NCBI GenBank assembly: GCA_963726065.1
Contig: CAVSAU010000013.1
Span: forward strand, 248,001-312,000
DNA: 64,000 nt
DNA from: Neomesorhizobium sp963726065
Lineage (GTDB): Bacteria; Pseudomonadota; Alphaproteobacteria; Rhizobiales; Rhizobiaceae
Direction of reading: 5' to 3'
The stretch's first letter is position 1; every line of letters starts with the position of its first letter. Below the pieces are notes generated by a model. The model worked only from the letters and a program-made list of their open reading frames with translations. It was not told where the DNA came from and made no database searches. Below are positions 54,894 through 63,107 of the stretch, in pieces. Both the position numbers and the translations under genes were made by a program.

Positions 54894-55775
54894 ATGAAGA
54901 AATTCCTGCTCCTTGCATCCGTCGCGGCGTTGCTTGCGCCGAGCTCGATGCCGTCGGTTCATGCAGCCGCCGCCCTCACCATTCCCGGCGCCTGGGAAGA
55001 GCCCATCGAGCCGTTCCGTATCGTTGGCAACATCTATTATGTCGGCACCAGGGGATTGGCAGCTTATCTGATCGCCGATGGCAAGCAGGCGATCCTGCTC
55101 GACGGCACCCTGCCGCAAAATGCAACGCTGATCGAAGAAAGCATTGGCAAATTGGGCTTCAAGCTCCGCGACGTCAAAATCATGCTCGCCACTCATGCAC
55201 ATCTGGATCACGCTGGAGGCCTGGCAAAACTGAAGCGCGACAGCGGCGCCATTTTTTATGCCAGCGCCGGCGACCGCCCGGCGCTGGAGAGCGGCAGGCA
55301 CGATGGCGAGACGAACTATGCGCAAGGCGTTTTTCCGCCGGTCAAGGTGGATCGCGACCTGAAGGACGGCCAGGCCGTCACGTTGGGCGACATCCGGATC
55401 ACAGCCACGCTTACTCCCGGACACACGAAAGGCTGCACGACCTGGTCGATGCCGGTGACCGAAAACCAGCGCGTGCTGCAGGTCGTCTTTCCCTGCAGCC
55501 TTTCCGGCGGCGGCAACATACTCGTCGCAAACAAGGCCTATCCCGGCATCGTCGATGACTACCAGAAGAGCTTCGCCAAGGTGGATTGGATGAAGGCCGA
55601 TATCGTGCTGACCAGTCATCCCGAGGCGGCCGACATCATCGGCCGTGCGAGCAGGCAGCAAGCGGGCGATGACAACGCCTTCGTCGATCCCGATCTGTTG
55701 CAAAAGATCGTCGCCAAGTCCCGCGCCGACTTCAAAATCGAACTGACGAAGCAGCAAAAGAAGAAACGAAACTAG
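54894..55775 (+). CDS. Subclass B3-type metallo-beta-lactamase
   Basis: A 293-residue zinc hydrolase with a signal peptide (KKFLLLASVAALLAPSSMPS, cleavage likely after VHA). The zinc motif is ATHAHLDHAGG (H101, H103, D105, H106), with H177 in TPGHTKGCTTW and H242 in TSHPEA. This pattern, with the periplasmic signal and GHTxGCTTW, is that of B3 metallo-beta-lactamases. ATG 54894 was chosen over upstream codons for the signal peptide. A beta-lactam substrate is expected but lactonase or other hydrolase activity cannot be excluded. No frameshift. Confidence 0.86.
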   Translation: MKKFLLLASVAALLAPSSMPSVHAAAALTIPGAWEEPIEPFRIVGNIYYVGTRGLAAYLIADGKQAILLDGTLPQNATLIEESIGKLGFKLRDVKIMLATHAHLDHAGGLAKLKRDSGAIFYASAGDRPALESGRHDGETNYAQGVFPPVKVDRDLKDGQAVTLGDIRITATLTPGHTKGCTTWSMPVTENQRVLQVVFPCSLSGGGNILVANKAYPGIVDDYQKSFAKVDWMKADIVLTSHPEAADIIGRASRQQAGDDNAFVDPDLLQKIVAKSRADFKIELTKQQKKKRN

Positions 55776-55792
55776 CCGGGACTGGTCCAGGT

Positions 55793-57157
55793 CTACGCCG
55801 CGATCCCCGCCGCCAGCCGCTTGGCCAAGCCGGCGCACTGGACGCGGATGTCGGGTATGGCCTCGATCTCGAAAAAGGCGCCGCGCGTCAACGGCCCGAT
55901 CGCAAACAGGCGCTCCGACGGCTGGCCGTCGGAGCCCACGATCGCGCACTGAGGCGTGACGTCGAGGCCAATGCGCAGGGGGTCCGGCCTCGCCAGGCCC
56001 CGGTCGATCAACGAACGCACGATCGGATTGGAGCCAGCGGCAAGATCGGTGGTGATGCCGGTGCAGTCGTAGACCCGCGCCACCGATATCGTCTCGGTCT
56101 GCGGCCCGTGGCGACGCCGGATCGTCGCTTCGAACCCATCGCCTCGCCGCTTCGCCTCGACCAGCTTGCCAGCGACGAGTTCAAGCTCGCCTTCCGCCAC
56201 GGCGCGGATAACCCGCTCGTGCAGTTCCGGCGGCATGCGGTGACGGTGGATATCCCACCAGGCGCGTGTGTGGTCGATGAAGCGGCGTCTGGCGCTGTGC
56301 GGCCAACTCTGCCAGATACGCTGGTTGAACGGCCGGATGCCATCCACGACATCGCGCCAGTCGCCGCCATTCCTTTCGGTGTCGCGCACCAGCCGGCGGA
56401 ACCATCGCACGAAATAGGAAAGGTCGGTGCCCAACGGCACATCGGCGGCATCCAGCCGGATCGGATTGCCGGCCTGGTGGATCGACGGCACGAGACCACG
56501 CCGCGACAGGGCGACGATCCGGCCGCGGTGACCACCGGCGGTCAGCGACAGGAAGGCATCGACCATGCTGAGGCCGGTGCCCAGGATCAGCACGGGGCTG
56601 TCCGGGTCGACCGGCTTGTCGTCCTGCGATCCCGGCCGGATAGCGAGCGACTTCTCCACCGAAGGCTGTTCCTCGTGGCCAACGGCAAGCACGGCGACGT
56701 GCCCGACGACACTGGCGCCGTTGGCGAGCTTGACGTCGACGCCGGCGGCGGTGGTCGTTACCGAGACGCATTCTTCGGAAAGCAGATGGATGCGGTCCTT
56801 CCCGCCGTCGGCGCCGCGCAGGTCGGCAAGCACCGTCGCCAGGTATTCGCCATAGAGGCTGCGCGGTACATAGACGCGCGGGTTTTCGGCGGTCGCCAGG
56901 CCGCGCCCGATCAGCCAGCGCAGGAAATGCTCGGGATCGTCGGCATAGGCGCTCATGCCGAGCGCGCTGACATTGAGCAGGTGATCCGGCAGCGCGGTAG
57001 AATAGGCGACGCCCTGTCCAAACACCGGCCGCTTCTCGATCAGCGTGATGCGAATGTCAGCGTCGCGGTTGCGCAGCAGGTGCGCCGCGAGCAGGACGCC
57101 GCTGGCGCCGCCGCCGATAACGATGATCGCCAGCCTTGTCGAGGCGCGTTCATTCAT
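55793..57157 (-). CDS. FAD/NAD(P)-binding protein of the NAD_binding_9 type
   Basis: A 454-residue flavoprotein. LAIIVIGGGASGVLLAAHLL (FAD Rossmann motif), EKRPVFGQGVAYSTALPDHL and NVSALGMSAYADDPEHFLRW mark the family; a second nucleotide motif is VLILGTGLSMVDAFLSL. Catalysed reaction unknown; relatives include N-hydroxylating monooxygenase-like proteins. The start at 57157 (MNERASTRLA) or GTG 57166 are possible. It follows the Rrf2 gene by about 30-40 bases on the same strand and is probably regulated with it. No frameshift. Confidence 0.82.
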   Translation of the reverse strand: MNERASTRLAIIVIGGGASGVLLAAHLLRNRDADIRITLIEKRPVFGQGVAYSTALPDHLLNVSALGMSAYADDPEHFLRWLIGRGLATAENPRVYVPRSLYGEYLATVLADLRGADGGKDRIHLLSEECVSVTTTAAGVDVKLANGASVVGHVAVLAVGHEEQPSVEKSLAIRPGSQDDKPVDPDSPVLILGTGLSMVDAFLSLTAGGHRGRIVALSRRGLVPSIHQAGNPIRLDAADVPLGTDLSYFVRWFRRLVRDTERNGGDWRDVVDGIRPFNQRIWQSWPHSARRRFIDHTRAWWDIHRHRMPPELHERVIRAVAEGELELVAGKLVEAKRRGDGFEATIRRRHGPQTETISVARVYDCTGITTDLAAGSNPIVRSLIDRGLARPDPLRIGLDVTPQCAIVGSDGQPSERLFAIGPLTRGAFFEIEAIPDIRVQCAGLAKRLAAGIAA

Positions 57158-57196
57158 CGCCCGCACCGGCCTTGTGCAGTGGAGGAAAGCTGGCGG

Positions 57197-57646
57197 TCAG
57201 ATCTGGTATTTTATTCCGGCCAGCATGTCGTCGTTGGCCGCGTCGCGCATCTGCGCGAGGCTGCGGTTGTCGAGCACCTCGGCGATCGCCTGGCGCACTT
57301 CCAGCATCATGTGACGGACTTGGCATGTGGCCTCATCGCAATCTTCACATGGTTGATACTGCGTGCGGCTCGCGCAGGGAATAGGGGCGAGCGGTCCATC
57401 GAGGACGCGAACGACGTGGCCGATCTTGATCTCGGCCGGCAAGCGGGCGAGACGGTAGCCGCCATCCTTGCCCTTCCGGCTCTGCACGAAGCCTGCATTG
57501 CGCAATTCGCCGAGAATGGCGTCGAGAAACTTCTTGGGGATATTGTTGGCGACAGCGATGTCGTTGACAAACGCAAGTTGTCCGGCTGGCAATTCCGACA
57601 GATGCACGAGGGCCTTGAGCCCGTATTTGCCTTTTTTAGTGAGCAT
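57197..57646 (-). CDS. Rrf2-family regulator with four clustered cysteines
   Basis: A 149-residue winged-helix regulator. The Rrf2 N-terminus MLTKKGKYGLKALVHLSELP, recognition region IPKKFLDAILGELRNAGFVQ, and SRKGKDGGYRLAR are clear. Four cysteines, C91, C100, C103 and C108 (PCASRTQYQPC, EDCDEATC), match the position of the Fe-S ligands of IscR/RirA-type members. Lying next to sulfate uptake genes, it may sense sulfur or cysteine status, or Fe-S supply. Upstream 57647-57944 (298 bases) holds no gene that I recognise. No frameshift. Confidence 0.9.
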   Translation of the reverse strand: MLTKKGKYGLKALVHLSELPAGQLAFVNDIAVANNIPKKFLDAILGELRNAGFVQSRKGKDGGYRLARLPAEIKIGHVVRVLDGPLAPIPCASRTQYQPCEDCDEATCQVRHMMLEVRQAIAEVLDNRSLAQMRDAANDDMLAGIKYQI

Positions 57647-57944
57647 GCCCGAGACAGTTCATGTGAGCTGCGACCAAGACGCCTGTGACGACCGTTTGTG
57701 CGCAAATGATGGCGGAACGCACGCCCCGCATCGCCATGGTTACCGAAAATTTGCTCGAGCGACATGGTATTAAAGACCAAACTCGTTGATTTTTCGTCAC
57801 TTTTTCGACGCGAACGCGTTCAACACGCGATCCGCATCAACCTAATGGACGATAGCAGCGCTGGCTTGGCATAAAATTCCGGCTTTGACCCCCAAAAGGC
57901 GGTCAGCTTTTCCTCAAACGACATTCGAGAGTAACGGCGTGGCG

Positions 57945-58979
57945 TCAGGCGCCGGACGCAGCCTTCGAGAAGATGCGAGCGCGGCGTATCTGCACGAAAC
58001 CGCGGTCGTTCGATCCCACCTCGGTCTCCGGCGGCACATCGAGCTCAAGCGCGTGTTCGCTCTCGGTCAGGGCAAGGATGCGCCGTGCATCCGGCCGGTC
58101 GATGACGCGAAGCACCCTGGCGGCAATGCCGCTGCCGGCGATGCTCCATTCGAGGTCGCCGGGGCGCAGGTAGACTTCCGCCGGGCCGTCTGCGAGATCG
58201 GGCGCCGCCAGCTGCGTGCCGCCAACATCGGCCTTGCCGGACAGAACCTCAGCCGGCAAACGATTGGCATCGCCGAGGAAGGAAACGACAAACGCCGAGT
58301 TCGGCGCGCGGCACACCTCCTGCGGAGTGCCCTGCTGGACGATCCTGCCTTCATTGAGGATCACCACGCGGTCGGCGAGGTCGAGCGCCTCTTCCTGGTC
58401 GTGAGTTACGAACAACGTGGTGATGCCGAGCTCGTCATGGATCTCGCGCAGCCAGCGGCGCAGGTCGCGCCGCACGCTGGCGTCGAGCGCGCCGAACGGC
58501 TCGTCGAGCAGCAGCACCTTGGGATCGACGGCAAGTGCGCGCGCCAGCGCCACGCGTTGCCGCTGGCCGCCTGAAATCTGTGAGGGAAAGCGTTCGCCGA
58601 GACCATCCAGCCGGACCAGCCGCAGCAACTCGCCGACGCGCGCCGCGACCGCCGCCTTCTCCCGCTTCACCCTGGAAACCTTCATGCCGAATGCGATGTT
58701 CTCGGCGACCGTCATGTGTGGAAACAGCGCGTAATGCTGGAACACGAAGCCGACGCCACGGTCGCGCACCGGAATGTCGGTGGCGTCCTCGTCGCCGAAA
58801 TAGATGTGCCCGCCATCGGCAAATTCGAGGCCGGCGACCATGCGCAGGATGGTCGTCTTGCCCGAGCCGGAAGGTCCGAGCAGCGCCAGAAGTTCGCCGC
58901 TTTCGATGTCCAGCGAAACGCCGTGCACGGCGCGGAACGTGTCGAACGTCTTGACCACATTGTCGAGGCGGATTTTCAC
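57945..58979 (-). CDS. cysA: Sulfate/thiosulfate ABC transporter ATP-binding protein CysA
   Basis: A 344-residue ABC ATPase. Walker A GPSGSGKTT (about residues 35-43), Q-loop VFQHYALFPHM, signature SGGQRQRVALARAL, Walker B VLLLDEPFGALD and H-loop FVTHDQEEALDLAD are all present, with a C-terminal regulatory domain. The GTG start at 58979 overlaps the cysW stop (GTGA). The 353-style family length and permease order T-W-A fit the cys type. No frameshift. Confidence 0.95.
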   Translation of the reverse strand: MKIRLDNVVKTFDTFRAVHGVSLDIESGELLALLGPSGSGKTTILRMVAGLEFADGGHIYFGDEDATDIPVRDRGVGFVFQHYALFPHMTVAENIAFGMKVSRVKREKAAVAARVGELLRLVRLDGLGERFPSQISGGQRQRVALARALAVDPKVLLLDEPFGALDASVRRDLRRWLREIHDELGITTLFVTHDQEEALDLADRVVILNEGRIVQQGTPQEVCRAPNSAFVVSFLGDANRLPAEVLSGKADVGGTQLAAPDLADGPAEVYLRPGDLEWSIAGSGIAARVLRVIDRPDARRILALTESEHALELDVPPETEVGSNDRGFVQIRRARIFSKAASGA

Positions 58980-59863
58980 TTCAGCGTCTCCGCTTTCATG
59001 GTTTGGGGCGCGGCCAGCGCCGGGCGCCCTGCCCGTCCGGCGCCCTGGCGCTCCAGCAGCACCTTGGCGAACAGAGTGATGACGGCCAGCAATGCAAGGA
59101 TGGAGGCAGCCGCGAAAGCGCCCGCCGTCTGGTAGTCGTGGTAGAGCAGTTCGACATGCAGCGGCAGCGTATTGGTCTGGCCGCGAATATTGCCCGACAC
59201 CACCGACACCGCGCCAAACTCGCCCATGACGCGGGCGTTGCACAGCACCACGCCGTAGAGCAGCGCCCAGCGCACATTGGGCAGCGTCACCGAGAAGAAG
59301 GTACGCCAGCCGCTGGCGCCGAGCGAGGTCGCCGCTTCTTCCAGATCGCGCCCCTGCGCCTGCATCAGCGGGATGAGTTCGCGCGCCACGAAGGGAGCCG
59401 TGACGAACATCGAGGCAAGCACGATGCCCGGCAGCGCGAACAGAATTTTCACGTCGGCGGCTTCCAGCGCCGGCCCGAAAAGCCCCTGCAGGCCGTAGAC
59501 GAAGAGATAGGCGACGCCGGCGACGATCGGCGAGATCGAGAACGGTATCTCGATGACGATCAGCAGGAAACGCTTGCCCCGGAAATCGAACTTGGTGATC
59601 GCCCAGGCGGCGGCGACGCCGAACACCGTGTTGACCGGCACCGCGATCAGTGCGGTGACGACGGTCAGCATGATCGCATGGCGGGTGTCCGGGTCGGCGA
59701 TCGTGGCCATGAAGTCATCTGTTCCCGCCGAAAGCGCCTGCACCGCGATGACCACGAGCGGCGCCACGATCACCAGTGCGGTAAGTGTCAGGACCACCGA
59801 GAGCAATGCGCTGCGGAAGGCCGGATGGTCGCCGACGCGCGGCGGCTTTTTCGCCCGGGCCAT
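58976..59863 (-). CDS. cysW: Sulfate ABC transporter permease CysW
   Basis: A 295-residue inner-membrane permease with about six helices. The family blocks GVAAAWAITKFDFRGKRFLL, IPFSISPIVAGVAYLFVYG, the ABC-contact loop EEAATSLGASGWRTFFSVTL and CNARVMGEFGAVSVVSGNIR identify CysW. ATG 59863 overlaps the cysT stop (TGATG). No frameshift. Confidence 0.95.
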   Translation of the reverse strand: MARAKKPPRVGDHPAFRSALLSVVLTLTALVIVAPLVVIAVQALSAGTDDFMATIADPDTRHAIMLTVVTALIAVPVNTVFGVAAAWAITKFDFRGKRFLLIVIEIPFSISPIVAGVAYLFVYGLQGLFGPALEAADVKILFALPGIVLASMFVTAPFVARELIPLMQAQGRDLEEAATSLGASGWRTFFSVTLPNVRWALLYGVVLCNARVMGEFGAVSVVSGNIRGQTNTLPLHVELLYHDYQTAGAFAAASILALLAVITLFAKVLLERQGAGRAGRPALAAPQTMKAETLK

Positions 59864-60687
59864 CAGTTCCTCGCCGTGTAGCGCAGCGCGCGCGCCTGCA
59901 GGAGATTGGTGACCGCGAGCATCAGGAAGGCGGTGATCAACAGCACCGAGGCGATCGCGGCCGCCGCCTGGTAGTCGTATTCCTCGAGCCTGATGAAGGC
60001 GAGCAGCGCGGTGATCTCGGTCGACATCGGCTGGTTGCCGGCGATGAAGATGATTGCGCCGAACTCACCCAAGCTGCGAGCGAAGGAGAGCGACAGGCCG
60101 GCAAGCAGCGCCGGCGCCAGCAGCGGCAGGATGACCCGCATAAAGATCGAGCCGTCGCTTCCGCCGAGCGACTGCGCCGCTTCTTCCAGGGCGGGGTCGA
60201 GGTCTTCCAGCACGGGCTGCACGGTGCGCACGATGAAGGGCAGGCTGGTGAAGCTCATGGCGATCATGATGCCGAGCGGGGTGTAGGCGACCTTGATGCC
60301 GGCAAGCCCCGCAACGGAACCGAACCAGCCGTTCGGCGCGAACAATGCGGTGAGCGCGATGCCGGCCACCGCGGTCGGCAGAGCGAAAGGCAGATCGACC
60401 AGCGCGTCGATGAAGCGGCGTCCCGGGAAACGATAGCGCACCAGCACCCAGGCCAGCGCCATGCCGAAAACCAGGTTGAAGGCGGTGGCGGCAAGGGCGC
60501 AAAGCACGGTTACACGGTAGCTCGCCACCGCACGGTCGGAGGAGACGATGCGCCAGTAGTCCTCGGGGCCGAGGCTGGCCGCCTTGAACACCAGTGCGCC
60601 GAGCGGCAGCACGACGATGATGGCGACGTAGACGAGGGTGATGCCCAGCGCCAGCGGCAGCCCGGGCAGGACGCTGCGGCGGGTCAT
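59863..60687 (-). CDS. cysT: Sulfate ABC transporter permease CysT (CysU)
   Basis: A 274-residue permease. GMALAWVLVRYRFPGRRFID, LPFALPTAVAGIALTALFAP, the coupling loop EEAAQSLGGSDGSIFMRVIL and SFARSLGEFGAIIFIAGNQP are typical. The start at 60687 (MTRRSVLPGLP) is chosen over an upstream codon because homology begins there. About 147 bases separate it from sbp, with a terminator-like hairpin and a repeat in between. No frameshift. Confidence 0.95.
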   Translation of the reverse strand: MTRRSVLPGLPLALGITLVYVAIIVVLPLGALVFKAASLGPEDYWRIVSSDRAVASYRVTVLCALAATAFNLVFGMALAWVLVRYRFPGRRFIDALVDLPFALPTAVAGIALTALFAPNGWFGSVAGLAGIKVAYTPLGIMIAMSFTSLPFIVRTVQPVLEDLDPALEEAAQSLGGSDGSIFMRVILPLLAPALLAGLSLSFARSLGEFGAIIFIAGNQPMSTEITALLAFIRLEEYDYQAAAAIASVLLITAFLMLAVTNLLQARALRYTARN

Positions 60688-60697
60688 GACAGCCAAT

Positions 60698-60740
60698 CTC
60701 CCCCCTTGTGAGGGAGATGTCCGGCAGGACAGAGGGGGGC
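60698..60740. repeat. Rhizobial intergenic repeat with CTCCCCC core
   Basis: CTCCCCCCTTGTGAGGGAGATGT, then CCGGCAGGACAGAGGGGGGC. Two nested dyads (CTCCC/GGGAG and TGTCC/GGACA). I recognise this as a frequent intergenic repeat of rhizobial genomes. It lies just upstream of cysT. Confidence 0.6.
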
Positions 60741-60786
60741 AACATGGAGCACCAAGGTTGGTTGTACCTGCATGATCAAACGAAAA

Positions 60787-60808
60787 CCGGCGGGCTCATG
60801 CCCGCCGG
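60787..60808 (-). terminator. Rho-independent terminator-like hairpin between sbp and cysT
   Basis: CCGGCGGGC-ATGA-GCCCGCCGG on the minus strand, a perfect 9-bp stem followed by TTTTCGTTTG. It lies 27 bases past the sbp stop and could let the binding protein be made in excess over the permease. Confidence 0.75.
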
Positions 60809-60834
60809 CCATCAAGCCGAAACGAAGCGTCAGG

Positions 60835-61821
60835 TCAACGCGAACCGTAGATCTGGTCGAGCAGCCCGCCCGAGGCGAAATGTTCCGCCTGCACCTTGGG
60901 CCAGCCGCCGAAGACGTCTTCCACCGTCACCAGGCGGACTTCCGGAAACTTGTCCTTGAACGCTTCGGCCACCTGTTCGTCGCGCACGCGGTTGCCGTGC
61001 TCGGCGGCGATCTTCTGGCCCTCCGGCGTGTAGAGGAAGTCAAGATAGGTCTTGGCGAGATCGCGCGACCGGTGCTTGTCGACCACTTTGTCGACGATGG
61101 CGACCGGGAACTCCGCCAGCAGGCTGACCGACGGCGTTACCGCCTCGAACTTGTCCTCGCCGAATTCCTTGCGGATGCCGGTCGTCTCGGACTCGAAGGT
61201 GATCAGCACGTCGCCGATCTCGCGCTCGACGAAGGTCGTCGTGGAGGCGCGGCCGCCGGTGTCGAACACCGGAACGTTGTCGAAGAGCTTGGTGACGAAC
61301 TCCTTCACCTTGGCCTCGTCGCCCTTGAAGGCTTCCTTGGCGTAGGCGGTGGCGGCCAGATAGGTGTAGCGGGCGTTGCCCGAGGTCTTCGGGTTGGGGA
61401 AGATCACCTTGACGTCGTCGCGGACCAGATCGCCCCAGTCCTTGATGCCCTTCGGGTTGCCGGCGCGAACCAGAAACGACGGCAGCGAATAGAAGGGCGA
61501 CGACTTGTTGGCGAATTCACTCTGCCAGTCATCGGAAACGAAACCGTTCTTGACCAGGAAGTCGATGTCGGTGATCTGGTTGAAGGTCACCACGTCGGCT
61601 TCAAGACCCTCGACGATGGCGCGCGCCTGCTTGGACGTGCCGGCATGCGACTGGTCGATGGTGACGCCCGGATGCGCGGCGATGTAGGCCTTGTTGACGT
61701 CCGCGAACAGTTCGCGCGCCACGTCATAGGACGCATTGAGGAGCTTGTCGGCCGACCACGCGGAAACCGGCGCTGCTAGCAGTCCGGCGAGCGCTACGCC
61801 GGCGATAAGGAGACGTTTCAT
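60835..61821 (-). CDS. sbp: Periplasmic sulfate/thiosulfate-binding protein
   Basis: A 328-residue binding protein with a signal peptide (KRLLIAGVALAGLLAAPVSA, cleavage near AWSA). LLNASYDVARELFADVNKAY, SHAGTSKQARAIVEGLEADV and ITDIDFLVKNGFVS are the anion-binding motifs of the Sbp/CysP family, with NPKTSGNARYTYLAA and EGQKIAAEHGNRVRD later. It starts the cysTWA unit. The 218 bases upstream are AT-rich (AATATTCTAGATAG, GGATAAGAAAATATT) and hold the promoter. No frameshift. Confidence 0.95.
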   Translation of the reverse strand: MKRLLIAGVALAGLLAAPVSAWSADKLLNASYDVARELFADVNKAYIAAHPGVTIDQSHAGTSKQARAIVEGLEADVVTFNQITDIDFLVKNGFVSDDWQSEFANKSSPFYSLPSFLVRAGNPKGIKDWGDLVRDDVKVIFPNPKTSGNARYTYLAATAYAKEAFKGDEAKVKEFVTKLFDNVPVFDTGGRASTTTFVEREIGDVLITFESETTGIRKEFGEDKFEAVTPSVSLLAEFPVAIVDKVVDKHRSRDLAKTYLDFLYTPEGQKIAAEHGNRVRDEQVAEAFKDKFPEVRLVTVEDVFGGWPKVQAEHFASGGLLDQIYGSR

Positions 61822-62039
61822 TTCATAAAACCCCGCAATTAAAATTCTGCGGCAAACCTAGTCCGGCGGGCAGTGAAACGACGAGGCATTCGGCTGCCTG
61901 GTTTTGAAACTATCTAGAATATTTTCTTATCCAATATCGCAATTTCGGAAAACGAATCCGAACCGGAGATGAGGCGATAATATCTTTCTAAACCACATGC
62001 TTTCCGACCGCACAAGACGGCCGGAAACCCACCAAGTTT

Positions 62040-63105
62040 TCAGGCCACAGCCGCCTTCTCGGCGCGCAGCAGCATGCCGAACAGGTCGCGCGGCTCGTCG
62101 GGATCGGCGAGCAGGTCGAGTTCCTCGTAGAGCCCGGTTCGCTGCGAGCTGGTCGCGCACGTAGCGCAGCGCGGAGAAGTCCTCGATGGCGAAGCCGACC
62201 GAATCGAACAGCGTGATCTGCCGGTCGTCGCGTGCGGCCCGGCGTCTTGCCGGTCGATCACCTGCCACAGTTCGGTGACCGGATGGTCGGCGGTCGAGCT
62301 GCTGGATCTCGCCCTCGATGCGGGTCTGCGGCGGATATTCGACGAAGATGTCGGAGCGCAGCAGGATGTCGCGGTGCAGCTCGGTCTTGCCGGGGCAGTC
62401 GCCGCCGACCGCGTTGATGTGCACGCCCGCGCCGACCATGTTGTCGGTCAGGATCGTCGCGTACTGCTTGTCGGCGGTGCACGGTGGTGATGATCTCGGC
62501 GCCCTCGACCGCCTCCTGCGCGCTGGCGCAGATCGGTGATGTCGAAGCCCGAGCCGGCGAGGTTGCGCGCGCAGCTTCGCGACGCCGTCGGGTCGATGTC
62601 GTAGAGCCGCAGCCTGTCGATGCCGAGCAGCGCCTTGAAGGCGAGCGCCTGGAATTCCGACTGCGCGCCATTGCCGATGATCGCCATGCGTGCGGGCGCC
62701 CTTCGGCGCCAGATACTTCGCGGCCAGCGCCGACGTCGCCGCGGTGCGCAGCGCCGTCAGGATGGTCATCTCCGAGAGCAGCATCGGATAGCCGGTGCCG
62801 ACATCGGCGAGCACGCCGAAGGCGGTCACCGTCTGGCGGCCGTCGCGCGTGTTCTTCGGATGGCCGTTGACGTATTTGAAGCCGTAGAGCTGGCCGTCGC
62901 TGGTCGGCATCAGCTCGATCACGCCGTCCAGGCTGTGCGAGGCGATGCGCGGCGTCTTGTCGAACAGCTCCCAGCGGCGGAAATCCTCCTCGATATAGGC
63001 GGCCAGGTCGGTCAGGAAGCGCTCGACGCCGATCGCGCAGCACCAGCTTCATCATGTTGTCGACGCTGACGAAGGGAACGATGTTGAGCGTTGGCGGCTG
63101 GTCAT
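62040..63105 (-). CDS. Ornithine cyclodeaminase (frameshifted)
   Basis: An NAD-dependent enzyme of the ornithine cyclodeaminase/mu-crystallin family, about 355 residues, that converts L-ornithine to L-proline plus ammonia. MTSRQPPTLNIVPFVSVDNM-type sequence begins it; VIELMPTSDGQLYGFKYVNG with HPKNTRDGRQTV (substrate site), the NAD motif AIIGNGAQSEFQALAFKA, GVHINAVGGDCPGKTELHRD and FVEYPPQTRIEGEI are clear. Frameshifts near 63085, 63035, 62690, 62565, 62530, 62480, 62295, 62235 and 62135. The ATG at 63105 lies at the end of the arginase gene, with which it forms an arginine-to-proline route. Confidence 0.92.
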
Positions 63106-63107
63106 GG

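Noticed and set aside
56108..57688. A 526-codon open frame on the plus strand
   Set aside because: Antisense to the flavoprotein and the Rrf2 gene, both well supported.
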